Positions 53,401 to 63,960 are shown, counted from the first letter of the stretch. The stretch is 64,000 nucleotides of DNA from Heterocephalus glaber (GCF_000247695.1 NW_004624801.1:3659206-3723205), one strand, 5' to 3'. The notes: generated by a model from the letters alone, not told the origin. Translations and numbers: made by a program.

Positions 53401-54935
53401 AGACTCACTGTTCCTTCATACCCTGTAGTCCTCCTCCCCTGCCTGTCCTGGGTGGTGTAAAGCTTGTCCTGCCATAGTTGTGCAGGGCTAGAGGGAAGCC
53501 CCCCTGCAAAAGGGAGGAGGGCAAGCTGTAACCCTGGGCCAAAGTGAGGGGTGATATGTCTGAGCTTGGGGATCCCAGCTCCATTGGTGCCTGCCTGCCT
53601 TGGCCAGGGTGCCAGGGGAGTGGGTCTGCTCCGCCTCTCTTCTGCAGGCTGTCATGGGAAGAAAACACTCAGGAGAAAACACCAGTCTCATCAGCTTGTC
53701 ACACTTGATTGTAGGTAGCTCCATGGATGGGCCTTTATCTTCTTTATGTCTTATATGGTGCCAGCCTTGAGGCCAGCCTAAAGCAAATCTCAGTAAATAA
53801 TGGTGATGATCATTGTAAGGAGGCTGGCAGGGGATAGGCTGGCTACAGACCATGAGGCCTACTGGACCTAGGTGGTCCCTGCTGCCTCTCATTTTTGGAG
53901 GTGGAGAGGAAGAGGATGGTGCTGCCCAAGTTCTGGGCTTCAGGCCTTCACTCTGCATGGGACTTTGCCTGGACATTCCTGCTCTCTGATGCCCAGCCAG
54001 GGCAGGGACCTCTAGTTCAGAAAGCCTGGCAGACACCAAGCCCCCATGTACTGCAGGTTTCCCATCTAAGTGACAAGAGACACCCCTAAAGCAGACATCC
54101 ACCAACCAAGCTCTGTGTGCAGGGGCTTGAGAGGGGCTGCTCTGCATTGCATGGCAAAGTCTAGATGGGTCTCTCTGGCCATCTGTGGGTCCCAAGAGCA
54201 AACCTGGTCTGGGGAGAGCTTTCCAGGAGGAAAGGTCTGGCTTCTGGTGAACCCTGGCCTCTAGAGGGCCACCTCTCCCTCTCAGCCTCTGGTTGCTGCT
54301 TTGCTGACCTCAGAGCAGGCCTGACCTGCAGGACCCCCACCCCGCAAGGTGCTGCAGCCAGGACAAGCAGTATGCCCTCCTGCAGCAGGGTCATGCATGC
54401 CTGAAATGTCTCATGCAGGTGAACAGATGCCCTCCATGCCTGGATCCTGATCAGGCAACACACCCAGTGCTACAGTGTTTGCTAGGAAGGGCACATTCCA
54501 CCCATTCTCTGGAAGTTGCTCTTCCCCTGTTCCCTTCAGGGCTACCAGATCCACCGGAAGTTAGAATGGCCCAACATCCTTGTCTCTGAGGGCAGAAAGT
54601 ACCTGTGATGTGAATCACACTCCAGAGCTCCCACCGAGTGAGACTTCCCCTGGAGCCACCTTGGCCTGACTGCCTTTCTCTCTCAGCCCAGGGCCCTGGC
54701 TCCCTTATGCAAACCTTCTGCAGCCATTCTATTTTGTACCACCTGCACAAGAATCTCTCCGCCAGGCCCTGCTTCCAGAGAACCTGTCCTGGGACTCTGT
54801 CCCATAGGGCCCTGGAGTTCACACCAGAGGGCACTTGCAGTTGCAGAGGACACTGGGCCAGACGACTTGCCCTCCATCCTCTAGTGGAGCTGCGTGTCTC
54901 AGGATCAACTAGCGTGATCCCATCTGCCCACAGCA
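53401..54935. other. Long unique GC-moderate stretch
   Basis: About 1.5 kb with no recognised repeat. Minus-strand open frames of up to about 237 codons occur (53488-54201, 54451-55011) but lack recognisable domains or exon boundaries and I read them as chance. Confidence 0.35.
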
Positions 54936-54939
54936 ACCA

Positions 54940-55085
54940 CGAGTATGCGCACACACCCATACCCACAACCACACCTTCATGACATGCACACACAACGATG
55001 CACGCATGCATACACAGTCATGCATGTGTGCATACATACAGGCACACATGTGTGCATGCACACACAACCATACACACCGCACACT
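54940..55085. repeat. Degenerate CA/CATG-rich repeat
   Basis: acacacc, gcatgcatac and catgtgtgcatac words without a fixed unit. Confidence 0.85.
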
Positions 55086-55826
55086 GGGTTTTGACAAGCA
55101 TCTTCCTCCCTGGGCTCCTGAGGCTCTCTGGAATCTGAAGGGTGAGAGAAGCTGATTGCTAAAGCTGTCAGCCTTGCCTCAAGGCCAAGGTTGTGCTGAG
55201 GGCTCAACATCACCCCCCTTCCTTCATTTTCCCTTTCTGGAGAGAAGAATGATCTCCTAGGAAGTCTCCAAGGTTGGAAATTGATTTCTCTATTTCCACA
55301 TGCATTTTGCTTCCAAGTCAGGGCATAGAAAAACGCAAGCTTTCTCTCATTGATCCTCGGCTGTAGGCCGCTGGCTGGAATCAAAGGGGCAGGGGCTGGG
55401 GGATTCCCCGGCATCCTCAGGGTCTGCAGAGCAACCAGGCTTCAGAGGTGCTGATCTCCTTGTTAGTTTTTAAGATCTGTAATCTATTTTGTTTGGTTCT
55501 CCATTTGTTTTTTTCTCTCTCGCAACTACAAATAGCATAGGCACAGGGGTTTTTTTAACTGTTCTCTTTGGCCCGGAATTTCCTCTTCCAGAGCCCCTGC
55601 CATTCTCTGGGAAACACTTGTTTACTCTGCAACACTCCCTGCCTGGAACCTGAGTGATAGACCATCTCGACCAAAAACATCCTGGGCTCCCCCATTCCCT
55701 GCAGCATCCTCAGCTCAAGAGAGAAAGTGTAATTGCAGGCACACCTTCGGTGGTCTCAACCTGTCCGACGTGGCCTTAAAGTTCCTGTGCTGGGAACTGA
55801 TTCCCAGAGCAACAGTGTTGAGGTGC
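55086..55826. other. Unique stretch
   Basis: No repeat or exon recognised. 55440-55570 is T-rich and repeat-free. Confidence 0.3.
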
Positions 55827-55855
55827 AGGTTTTCTCTCTCTCTCTCTCTCTCTCA
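55827..55855. repeat. (CT)n microsatellite
   Basis: About 13 CT units. Confidence 0.95.
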
Positions 55856-55861
55856 CATCTT

Positions 55862-56018
55862 CTGATTTCTGCCCTAGGATGACACAGCAAGAAGGCCATC
55901 ATCAGATGCCACTACACTGATCTTGGACCACCCAGCCTCCAGAATAGTGAGGAAACAAATTTCAGCTCTGTACAAATTACCTAGTTTATGGCCTTCTGTT
56001 ACAGCAGCATAAGGTAGA
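55862..56018 (+). mobile_element. MLT1-type LTR 3' part, sense
   Basis: 'gatgacacagcaagaaggcc', 'ctgatcttggaccacccagc', 'ctccagaatagtgaggaaac' and 'tatggccttctgttacagca' are the 3' half of an MLT1-like LTR. Confidence 0.8.
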
Positions 56019-56268
56019 TGGAGACCCTGCCCGGCACCCCAAGCCCTGTCCACAAAGTCCTAACTGAAGGCTTTAGCCCCCAGGCCCTGCTGCTCACTGA
56101 CAGAAGGGCAGGAGGAAACCCGGACTCTCTCGCTGGAAAGGGGGTTCAGGAATCTGGGGTGAGACTGGCCAGAAGGAAGCTTCCAGCCCAAGGGCCCCAA
56201 GCTGCCTTGGCCCTGGCTGCCCTCCCAGGTGCCCCTTGGGGTCTGCAGCTCTTCCCTCCCCCGTTCCT
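56019..56268. other. Unique GC-rich stretch
   Basis: No repeat or supported exon between two LTR relics. Confidence 0.3.
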
Positions 56269-56305
56269 AGGTATTATGGGCTGAACTGTGTCCCCCGTTC
56301 ATATT

Positions 56306-56387
56306 GGGGGGGGGTACCGGGGATCGAACTCAGGTCCTTGCGCTTGCGCAGCAGGCGGTGAAACCACTGAGCTAAATCCCTGACCCT
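56306..56387 (-). repeat. ID SINE, antisense, young
   Basis: 'ggtaccggggatcgaactca', 'cttgcgcagcaggcggtgaa', 'ctgagctaaatccctgaccc'. Flanked by ccccgttcata on the left and ccccattcata on the right. Confidence 0.92.
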
Positions 56388-56462
56388 CCCCCATTCATAC
56401 TGAAGAGCAGTCAAAGCCTTAACCTTTACAACCTCAGAACACAGCTGTATTTGCAGATAGGG

Positions 56463-56625
56463 ATTTTTTTTTCTTGGTACTGGAGATTGAACCCAGGGCC
56501 TTTGCACTGAGTTTCTCCCCAGCCTTTTTATTTTTGAGGCAGGGTCTCACTAAGTTGCCCAGGCTAAGCTCGAACTTATGATCCTCCTGCTTCAGCCTCC
56601 CAGAGTGCTAGGATTACTGAGCTGT
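56463..56625 (-). repeat. Dimeric B1-ID SINE, antisense
   Basis: 'ggtactggagattgaaccca', 'tttctccccagcctttttat', 'ttgaggcagggtctcactaa', 'cttcagcctcccagagtgct', then short B1 end. Confidence 0.88.
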
Positions 56626-56875
56626 GCAAATTGCAATGAAGCTGTCAGGATGGGGCCAGGTACAGTATGACTGCTGTTCTATAACAGGAGGAAGTTCAGA
56701 CACATAAAGGGATGTAGGATTTGCATGTCCAAAGGGAAGACCATGTGAGGATGCAGCCAGGAGGCAAGCCAAGGACAGAGGTGTCAGGAGGAGGTGATCA
56801 TGCTGAGCCATGGCTTTGGACTTCTGGCCTATAGCACTGTAAGGAAGCTCTTTCCACTATCACAGCAGCTGGGGG

Positions 56876-57435
56876 AACCTGGAAAACGGCTGTTTTGCTA
56901 AAGCACCTGTTGGACAGGAGGGCTGAACGCAGGTGGGTCCTGGTGAGGGAGTGTCAAAGCTCCTTGCCTTTCCTGTGCCTCTGTGTGTGATGGCAGCACT
57001 TCCTTCCTGGGGAGGGTGTGCTGATGCAGAGGGTGGCTTCTCTGAGAGCATCCTGAACAGTCCCAACACCAGGGCTGCCCCCTCCCTATGAATGAGCTGG
57101 GACTGGGGGTCTGAGGTTCAGGCTGAGGCAGACATCCATGACCCTGGCCTCCCAGATCATTCTCCTTCCGGGGTAGCCTCTGCGGAGGTCGGGGGCCATT
57201 GTCTCTCACATCTATGGTGAGACACAGAGTTTAGAGGATCCCAAACCCAAAATCACAGTGAGTTTGGAGCTACATTTGTACATGGCCCTCTGTGATCCAC
57301 CGTCTGTGCCCAGGATAGCCCAGCAGGCCTCTGACTGCAGGGTGGCCCATTGTCTGTGTCCCACTTTGAGTGGTGAACTGCAGTGTCTCCAGGAGGAGGA
57401 CCACATGCACTTGGCAGGAAGCCACCAGGCAAAGA
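56876..57435. other. Unique non-coding stretch
   Basis: No repeat recognised until a short MIR-like head at 57442-57498 ('caactctggagttgcagacc'). Confidence 0.35.
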
Positions 57436-57574
57436 AGGGTGAGATCCAACTCTGGAGTTGCAGACCTGGCCTTCAATCTCCTTCCACCACTTAGCTTCAG
57501 TTTCTGCAGCTGTCATCGAATTTCTACTTATCTTCCTTTCTTCTTCTCCTTCTCCTTTTCTTTCTTCTTCTGTT

Positions 57575-57817
57575 TTTGGTGTACTAGAGATTGAAGCCAG
57601 GGCCTTCATATTGAACCAGGGATCGAACTTAGGACCTTGCTCTTGCCAGGCAGGTTCGGCGCCACTGAGCTATATCCCGGCCCTCCCTAGCCCTGTTTAT
57701 TTCTTTGTTTTGAGACAAGGTCTTGCTAATTTGCCCAGGCTGGGCTTGGAATTGTGATCCTCCTGGTTCAGCCTGCCGGAGTGCTGAGATTCCAAGTGTG
57801 TGCCAGCATGCTTGGCT
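57575..57817 (-). repeat. Dimeric B1-ID SINE, antisense, split by an ID
   Basis: ID half 'ggtgtactagagattgaagc', then an inserted ID, then 'ccctagccctgtttatttct', 'tgagacaaggtcttgctaat', 'ttgcccaggctgggcttgga' and 'gccagcatgcttggct'. A TC-rich tract (57540-57571) precedes it. Confidence 0.85.
57615..57684 (-). repeat. ID SINE nested in the dimeric SINE
   Basis: 'accagggatcgaacttagga', 'cttgctcttgccaggcaggt', 'tcggcgccactgagctatat', 'cccggccc'. It sits inside the ID half of the older SINE. Confidence 0.85.
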
Positions 57818-57897
57818 TTTTTTCCCCAGGGGAAATCAAACCTGGGGCCTTGTGCATGCTAGGCCAGCACTCTATCAGCGAGCTACACCCCAGGCTC
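57818..57897 (-). repeat. ID-related SINE, antisense
   Basis: 'ccaggggaaatcaaacctgg', 'ggccttgtgcatgctaggcc', 'agcactctatcagcgagcta', 'caccccaggctc'. Same older body type as 37203-37285. Confidence 0.85.
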
Positions 57898-58519
57898 AAC
57901 ATCTTCATCTACACGTGAGAGACAGTGCTATATGTATGCCTCACAGAACATTACAGCCAGGGTGAAATAATATTTTAAGCACATCATAGTAACAATGAGA
58001 GGATGAGAGCTATTGACTAAATACTATTTATCAAAGAAAGCAGGAGGGTGTGTTGTTTATACACCCCTTCTCCAGATTCATGCCTTTAGAAAAAATAACG
58101 CTCCATTATCGACCAGGAATATTCCTGAATATTGGGAGTCCCACAGACTCACAGCTAGCTGTGCTCTGGTTAATGGATTCAAGATGGCTCCTGTTGAGTA
58201 ATTGTGTTCACAGAGGGTCTGTCAATATAATTTTCTGTCAATTGTCACTTTGTACAGTGTGAGGGCTTGTGGCCTCTGGAGTAGGTGGGCACAGGTGTGT
58301 ACAGCCTGACTGTGCAAGAGCAGTGGTTCCTGCCTCCCTGGCTCACTGCTCCTTGTGCCCCCGCTCACTCCCGTCCTCCCAGGCCTGGTCAGAGGACATG
58401 CTGTGCTTCCTGAGCAGTGGTGCCTATGCTCTTGCAGAGGGCCTGGGGATGACAAGTTAGGGTGGGGACAGCAACTCAATCTGTGTGTGTGCCATCCTGT
58501 TGGAAGAGCGAGGAAGGGC
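57898..58519. other. Unique non-coding stretch
   Basis: No repeat or exon recognised. Confidence 0.3.
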
Positions 58520-58760
58520 GACTTACTGAGTTGATTGAAGTTTTATTAACCTGCCACCCACCAAGGGGAGTAAATCAAAGAAGCCCACATTATTGAATCA
58601 CTGGCTTTAGGGACACAGACATCGTCTCTGCCCCAAGTGACCTGGCTGCGTGATATGGCATAAAACACAGTCGCCGTTCCGCTGCACCCGGCACAAAATC
58701 TGGAGGCTTAGCTAATGAAATTATATTTCTTCTGGGCTTTGAAACACTCTGTGCCTGTTT
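58520..58760. promoter_or_regulatory. Conserved-looking non-coding block
   Basis: Repeat-free text with 'ttgaagttttattaacctgc', 'cattattgaatcactgg' and 'gcttagctaatgaaattata', of the AT-rich, motif-dense type common in vertebrate enhancers. Inference only, no alignment was possible. Confidence 0.3.
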
Positions 58761-59200
58761 GGCTTCTTCTTGTTTGATTCACAGCCCATTTGTTTTCCTT
58801 GTCTTATTTGCTTCACCTGACATTGAAATTGGGTTATCTCTAAGTTCATAGCCACGCTGGACAAGGGGTCAGTTGTTCCTGAAGGTGCTGGGTGGGGCTG
58901 AAGGACAGCCGCATGTTGAAGGATATCATGGAAAGTCCATTGTCAGAGAGCAAGTGTTTCTGCGGCCACCAGCATTGCTATTACTCTCATGCTCAAATAA
59001 ACTTACTTCCTTTGTACCTCCCGAGCTTCCTTCTTGCCTTCCCTCTTCCCTCTTTCCCTTCCTTGTTTCCTTACTTCCTACCTTCCCAATTTCAACTATC
59101 TCTATATATTTATTTATTCATCTATATGCTATTTCTCCAAAAATTTTTGAATTCTTGTGCTGGGAACCAGGAATCCAATGAGAGGTGACATCTGTCCTGC
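58761..59200. other. Unique DNA with pyrimidine-rich run
   Basis: An interrupted (CTTC)n tract at 59028-59080. No other repeat or exon. Confidence 0.35.
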
Positions 59201-59204
59201 TGTG

Positions 59205-59720
59205 TAGCAGATTGCATGGATCAAAGACAGCAGCAAAAACACTTTGCATCCCACTCATTTCTTTGAGGTGGCCTTGCCGCTCCCATCTTGGGGGGGGCTC
59301 CTTCTTGAATCTGTGAGTAACTTACAGAACAATGACTCTCTTCAAAATGCAGCCCAAGTCCCATGATCCTGAATGACTTCTAAGGCCAAGTCAGAAAAAG
59401 CCATGCAGCTCACTCTGGGGGCTGGAGGAAGTCTAAATACCCTGAGACCACCTTGCCGGTGTTGGGGGGGCACATGTAGATGCTCTGGTCACCTGAGCTT
59501 CTGGCCAACAGTAATCGACCTCCAGGCCACTGAAGGTGCCATCTTGGTTGCCCAACCCAGCTGTCTTTGGGTGATCCCAGCCCACGTCAGAGATCCAAGT
59601 GGGAAGTGTCCAAGTGAGTCTTCCCCAGGTTCCTGACCTACAAAGCCATGAACAAAACATGATTGTTTTTAAACTACTAAGTTTGGGGAAAATTTGTTAT
59701 ACAGAAAATGGGTGACTGGA
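59205..59720 (+). mobile_element. LTR relic, sense
   Basis: 'tgtagatgctctggtcacct', 'ggtgccatcttggttgccca', 'tcccagcccacgtcagagat', then the 3' mark 'ttaaactactaagtttgggg' and 'aaaatttgttatacagaaaa'. This end is shared by several MLT/MER LTR families. Confidence 0.55.
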
Positions 59721-60120
59721 CCATGATCTCTTGGAATTCACCCTCCAGGTGGGAAGACATTAACATTTCCTACAAAATAAGCATAAAATTATACTTGAGG
59801 TCATGGCCAACACTGAGAGCTTTGCAGAACCACAAGAGTGCATTGGCTCAGATAGGTCAGAGGAGCTCCATGAGAAAGTGGTGACTGACTGAGCTCTGAA
59901 GGAAAAACAGGAAGTTAACAGGGGATGAGAAGATTATTCTGGCACAGGCAAAGGTCCTGTGGCAGGAAGGAGACAGTGAAAGGACAGTAGAGCTCCAGGG
60001 TGGGGAGCAAGGGACAGAGAGGAACATGAGGTCTGGACTCTTTGCAAAGGCCACCTTTGCATGCTGTGTTGAGGTCTTGTGCATTTACAGGAGAGCAGTG
60101 GCAAGCTATGCCTGAAGGCT
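59721..60120 (+). repeat. L2 LINE fragment
   Basis: 'ttaacaggggatgagaagat', 'ggcacaggcaaaggtcctgt', 'ggcaggaaggagacagtgaa' and 'gagagcagtggcaagctatg' follow L2 internal 3' text. Confidence 0.5.
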
Positions 60121-60864
60121 GGGGCGGGAATTGTGGGTGCCAGGGAGGTGAAGTGAAAACCAACACTCTAACAGCACCCAGGTTCTCATGGGGGTTGCCT
60201 TCCTGCCCAGGGTCCCAATGCCAATCTTTCCCAGAAAAGGCTACAACTTCGAATTTAATTGTACTAATGTGGGTAGGTCACTTCACCTCCCTGGCGACTG
60301 GACTGGTACAGATGACTTACAGGCCCTTTCAAATTTTGCGAACCTGAGAAGCAATCTTCAGTGATTCTGCCATCACGCATAAAGCACTTCCTAAAACTTA
60401 CATAAATAGATTAAACAGGCCAATGGCACAAAATTATTTTATTTAATAGGATTCATTATTATTTTATGCCAGCTCTAGTGATCTCTTTTCTCCCTAATGC
60501 TTGTTGTATTTTTTGGGAACACAGGGTTTAGGAAAGGTGACCACAAAGTGAATGTCCAGTGACTACCTGGTGGATGCTGGCCCAGAGGAGAAACCAATGT
60601 TGGATCCATGGCTGTGGTCTGGGCACAGAACAGGGCTCCTGCCTGGCCACTCGCTCCTGGATATAAACGCTGGCTGTCAGCAGCTTCATGCACTAGGCAA
60701 AGGGTTGTGCCGCAGACCCCAGCGTATGGCGCTTGATAAGACCCCGACTCGGATCATTAGGTCAGTGGGGAGAAAATGCCACACATGGGCTCGAGGTCAT
60801 TTACCCCGCATCCTTGGGCCAGCTATTTGGAGTCTCCAAGTGTCTCAGCCACTTTTCTGTAGGT
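60121..60864. other. Mostly unique DNA, short MIR-like piece
   Basis: 60270-60345 ('gtaggtcacttcacctccct', 'acaggccctttcaaattttg') is MIR-like. The rest is not recognised. Confidence 0.35.
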
Positions 60865-61195
60865 GAAACCCAATGGCGGACACCCACACTTAAAAGAGGA
60901 GAGTTTATTTGGGCTCACAGTTTCAGTCCGCAGTTGGTCTGCTTTAAGTCAGAAACAGCATGGTGAAAGGGTCAGGCAGAGAAAAGCTGCTTATTTCCGG
61001 GCAGGCAGGAAGCAGAGAGAGAAGGGAGGAGCAAGGAAGCGAGCGCTAACCTTCAGGCCACGCCCCCAGTGACCCGCCTCTTCCAACCAGACACCTCCTG
61101 TCTTCGGAGGCTGAATCCACCCGTGAGTACAGCGTCCCGATGATCCATCACCATCCTCACACACGAGGCTTTGGGGGACATTTTAGGTCTAAACC
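60865..61195 (-). mobile_element. MaLR-type LTR, antisense
   Basis: 'gaggagagtttatttgggct', 'cacagtttcagtccgcagtt', 'ccaccatcctcacacacgag' and 'gctttgggggacattttagg' are an antisense MaLR LTR; 'aaaccaaaacagcaagc' closes it. Confidence 0.75.
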
Positions 61196-61209
61196 AAAAC
61201 AGCAAGCAG

Positions 61210-61355
61210 ACATTTCCTCTAAAATAGAGATGAAAATACCAACGTGCCTACCTTCAAAGAGCGATGCAGAGATTAACTGCGGTAATCCCTGTAAACTGCT
61301 GTAGACTATGCGACTGGCACGTAGTATGTGCTGAGTAAGGGTTGACGATTAGCAT
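61210..61355 (+). repeat. MIR SINE 3' half
   Basis: 'atagagatgaaaataccaac', 'gtgcctaccttcaaagagcg', 'gactggcacgtagtatgtgc' and 'tgagtaagggttgacgatta' match the sense MIR end. Confidence 0.75.
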
Positions 61356-62340
61356 TCCGGTCCATCCAGCGCTCTTCTCCAATAATTGAAGCAGCACACG
61401 GTTGAGATTACAAATGTCAACCCTACGAAAACCAGGGGCCTGTGTATGTATTTATGCTTAAATGGACTGTTCAGAAAACAGAGAGCAGGTTCGGCTCATC
61501 TCTATAGTGCCTTTTGCTGTTTTTATACAGTCCCTGGTAAAACATAAAAACAAAAAAGAACATGGGCAGTAAGTAATGTTAAAGAGAGGTCCCCCGCTCA
61601 GGGTCCAAATGATGTTTGAAGTTGCTCTGAATACCCAGGGGGCCCCTCCCTGACCCAGGATGCAGGCTTTGGGTTTGTGGGTTGCGCACGGCACACAAAC
61701 AAACCCCACCAGATAGCTTGTTGCTGAGAGTGTGCCTGGAAAATTAACTCCTGTTTCCTTGACACAGCCCTGCTCTGCTCTCCGAGATGAAAAGCATCAC
61801 ACCTCCCGTGCCAGCAGCCTCGCTCTGAGCTCATGAGGGCTAGAGGTGAGGCTGGAGGCAGCCGGGAGATGGGCGGGCCAGGTAAGCAGCTCCTGGCTGC
61901 TTCTGCCCCAGGATCTGAGCCCGCAGCTGCCCGGCCCCTGGATGTCCAGTGCTGGGCCCACTTGTTCAAGGGCGGCAAGATAAAACAGTTGCGTCTTGGA
62001 TCCATCTAGACAGTAAATTTTTTGAGTCCCTATAAGCTAAAATCAATATTGGCACAACTGTGTGTCATTAAAAACTAAATGAACATGACAAAGCCAAACT
62101 GCTGCCTATTAAACAAATGAGTTTTCTCTCCGCACAGGCACAGCGGGTTATTAAATTCTTTATTACAGGAACATCACCGTTTTAAGGGGGTAGAAATACG
62201 TCTTTATGAGTCATCTGCATGTGCGAGCAGCACATCTTCCTGTGCTTGCCCTGAAGATGGAGGGCAGCCGCAGACCCATCCTCTGTGGGGATCAGGAGAG
62301 GGACAGAGGGCGCTGCGGTCCCTGACATTCACTCCCATGT
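61356..62340. other. Unique DNA with conserved-looking block
   Basis: 61990-62220 is repeat-free and motif-dense ('ctaaaatcaatattggcaca', 'gtgtcattaaaaactaaatg', 'gcgggttattaaattcttta'). A regulatory role is inference. Confidence 0.3.
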
Positions 62341-62344
62341 TAGG

Positions 62345-62440
62345 TGTTCATCTGATCATTAATGAGTGATCAACAAACAAATACTGAACACCTTTGGTGC
62401 CTCAGGCATTCTGCTGGGTCCTAGGACAGTCCGTTTGTTC
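62345..62440 (-). repeat. L2 LINE 3' fragment, antisense
   Basis: 'caacaaacaaatactgaaca', 'cctttggtgcctcaggcatt', 'ctgctgggtcctaggacagt'. Confidence 0.6.
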
Positions 62441-62690
62441 AAGCCAAGGCGTGATAACTGTTTCTCAAAGACTCAGCTCCCAGGGCCTTAAAAATCCAAG
62501 GCTGTTTATTTTCTCCCCTAACAAGAAGTCCGGAGGTGGGGTGATTGCAGGCTGGTGTTAATGACTCAGTGATGTTGTCATCACAGGAGCTGTGGCCATC
62601 TTTGTGCTCTCGATGTGATGCCTATGCCGTTGTGGTCACAAAATAGCTGCCATAGCTCCAAATATTTTCACTGGGCATAGCTACGAGGCA

Positions 62691-63340
62691 TGATTGAGAA
62701 ATATAGTGAATGCTGAAACTTTAAAGCGTTTATTACAGTAAAAGACACATTGTTATTCATTCCCTCAAGATACCACCCCCCTTTGCTTCAAACACACTCA
62801 TCCCATCATTTGTGCCACTTTCTGCAGCATTTCTTTTTTTTTGGTACCGGGGATAGAACTCAGGTCCTTGCGCTTGCACAGCAGGTGGCAAAACCACTGA
62901 GCTAAATCCCTGGCTCCTCTGCAGCATTTCTGGAAGTCCTGTTTCATAAGTGTCTTTAGTTGCTCTATCATGGCTGCCTCTATGTCCTGAATTGATTCTA
63001 AACATTTACTTTTCATTATCATTTTGGCTTTGAGGAAGAGCCAGAAGTCACACAATGCTGGATCCTTTAGTAAATAAGATGGATGAAGACCCAGTGTGAT
63101 ATTTTTACAAGCCTGCTTTTCAGTTGGTGGCACTCAGCAGCAGCATTCACTGTATTTTTGATCACACATTGTAAAGACACTCATGAAAGAGGATGTCCAG
63201 AACGGCTCCAGAAAGTGGCCAGAATGGTGGGTAAGTGTGCTCAGAATGAGGGGGAGGCTTTTGAGGGGGACTAATGGCAATGTGTCTTGTACTGTGATAC
63301 CGTTTTTCAGAAGTCAAACATTCACCATATATTTTGATCA
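62691..63340 (-). mobile_element. Composite mariner derivative, copy B (opposite orientation)
   Basis: Same structure as 30504-31239, inverted. Ends 'tgattgagaaatatagtgaa' (62691) and the complement of 'tgatcaaaatatatggtgaa' (63340) form the tips. The left arm carries the transposase 3' end in minus orientation. Then comes a minus-strand middle with the L-C-D-F-W-L-F block (around 63040-63060, third Asp kept). An inner tip-like sequence (about 63137-63166) is followed by a right arm repeating the 3' end in plus orientation (R-K-W and R-G-R-L-L-R, 63205-63280). An ID SINE splits the left arm. Without it the element is about 554 bp. No functional transposase is possible. Confidence 0.8.
62835..62917 (-). 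repeat. ID SINE inside mariner copy B, with target-site duplication
   Basis: T-run, 'ggtaccggggatagaactca', 'cttgcgcttgcacagcaggt', 'ctgagctaaatccctggctc'. Flanked by a perfect 14 bp direct repeat tctgcagcatttct (62821-62834, 62918-62931). Confidence 0.95.
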
Positions 63341-63770
63341 GCTCTTGTACATCCAACTGTACTTTCTGCTTCCACACCATAGTTATTGTATCAGGAAGCA
63401 GAATTTTTTTCTGGAAGCCCCACCAGGTCTTGCTTCAGGCTGGCCCCAGCTGTAAGGGGACCTCGTGGAACAGGTTGGGGTGGGTGCTTATTCACAGGCA
63501 CCCTCTGGGCTTCCAGAAAGGCTCTTCTTCTCCAGGCTTCCCGATTCCCTTGTATCCCTTTCCAGTTAAAGAAATACAAGATAAACAGATTGGAAAGCTT
63601 CCATAGGGCAAAGCATGGTGTCACCAAAATGAAACGACAAGCTACCTCCTAGCTTGCTTGGGGTTTCTCTAGCTCCCGCTGGGCTGACTTCTGTTTCTTC
63701 CCCAAGACGCCCTCATGCCCTGCTCTCCCCTGCTCTGTGCTCCCACAGGTGACTTTCATGAACACCTTCA
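63341..63770. other. Unique non-coding stretch
   Basis: No repeat or exon recognised. Confidence 0.3.
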
Positions 63771-63774
63771 AGGG

Positions 63775-63960
63775 GCGCCATTTTGGGGGTAGGGTAGTAG
63801 AGACGGATCCCCGGGAGCACTGAACTACATCCCCAGCTTGTTTTTATTTTATTTGGAGATAGAGTCTTTCTAAGTTGCCTGGGCTGGCTTCAAGCTTGTT
63901 ATCCTCCTGCCTCAGCACCCCCCCCACCCCCACCCAGTAGCTGGGATTATAGGAAGAGGC
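63775..63960 (-). repeat. Dimeric B1-ID SINE, antisense
   Basis: 'gatccccgggagcactgaac', 'tacatccccagcttgttttt', 'gcctgggctggcttcaagct', 'ctcctgcctcagcacccc', a (CCCAC)n patch, then 'tagctgggattata'. Confidence 0.85.

Larger units (their letters stand above)
56270..56875 (+). mobile_element. MLT1-type LTR, sense, split by two SINEs
   Basis: Start 'attatgggctgaactgtgtc'; after the ID 'cttaacctttacaacctcag' and 'aacacagctgtatttgcaga'; after the second SINE 'tgctgttctataacaggagg', 'gggaagaccatgtgaggatg', 'ctttggacttctggcctata' and 'ttccactatcacagcagctg'. Removing the two SINEs leaves about 360 bp, the normal LTR length. Confidence 0.8.

Noticed and set aside
53488..54201. Minus-strand open frame of about 237 codons
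   Set aside because: No domain, no codon-bias sign, no exon boundaries; GC-moderate DNA often gives such frames by chance.
54451..55011. Minus-strand open frame of about 186 codons
   Set aside because: Runs into a CA/CATG repeat at its 5' end and shows no family resemblance.
60552..61072. Open frames overlapping 60552-61072
   Set aside because: The right half lies in an antisense LTR and the left half shows no domain or splice signals.
62798..63133. Possible functional mariner transposase gene
   Set aside because: Only the C-terminal part is present, two of three catalytic Asp regions are missing, and a SINE interrupts the 3' end.
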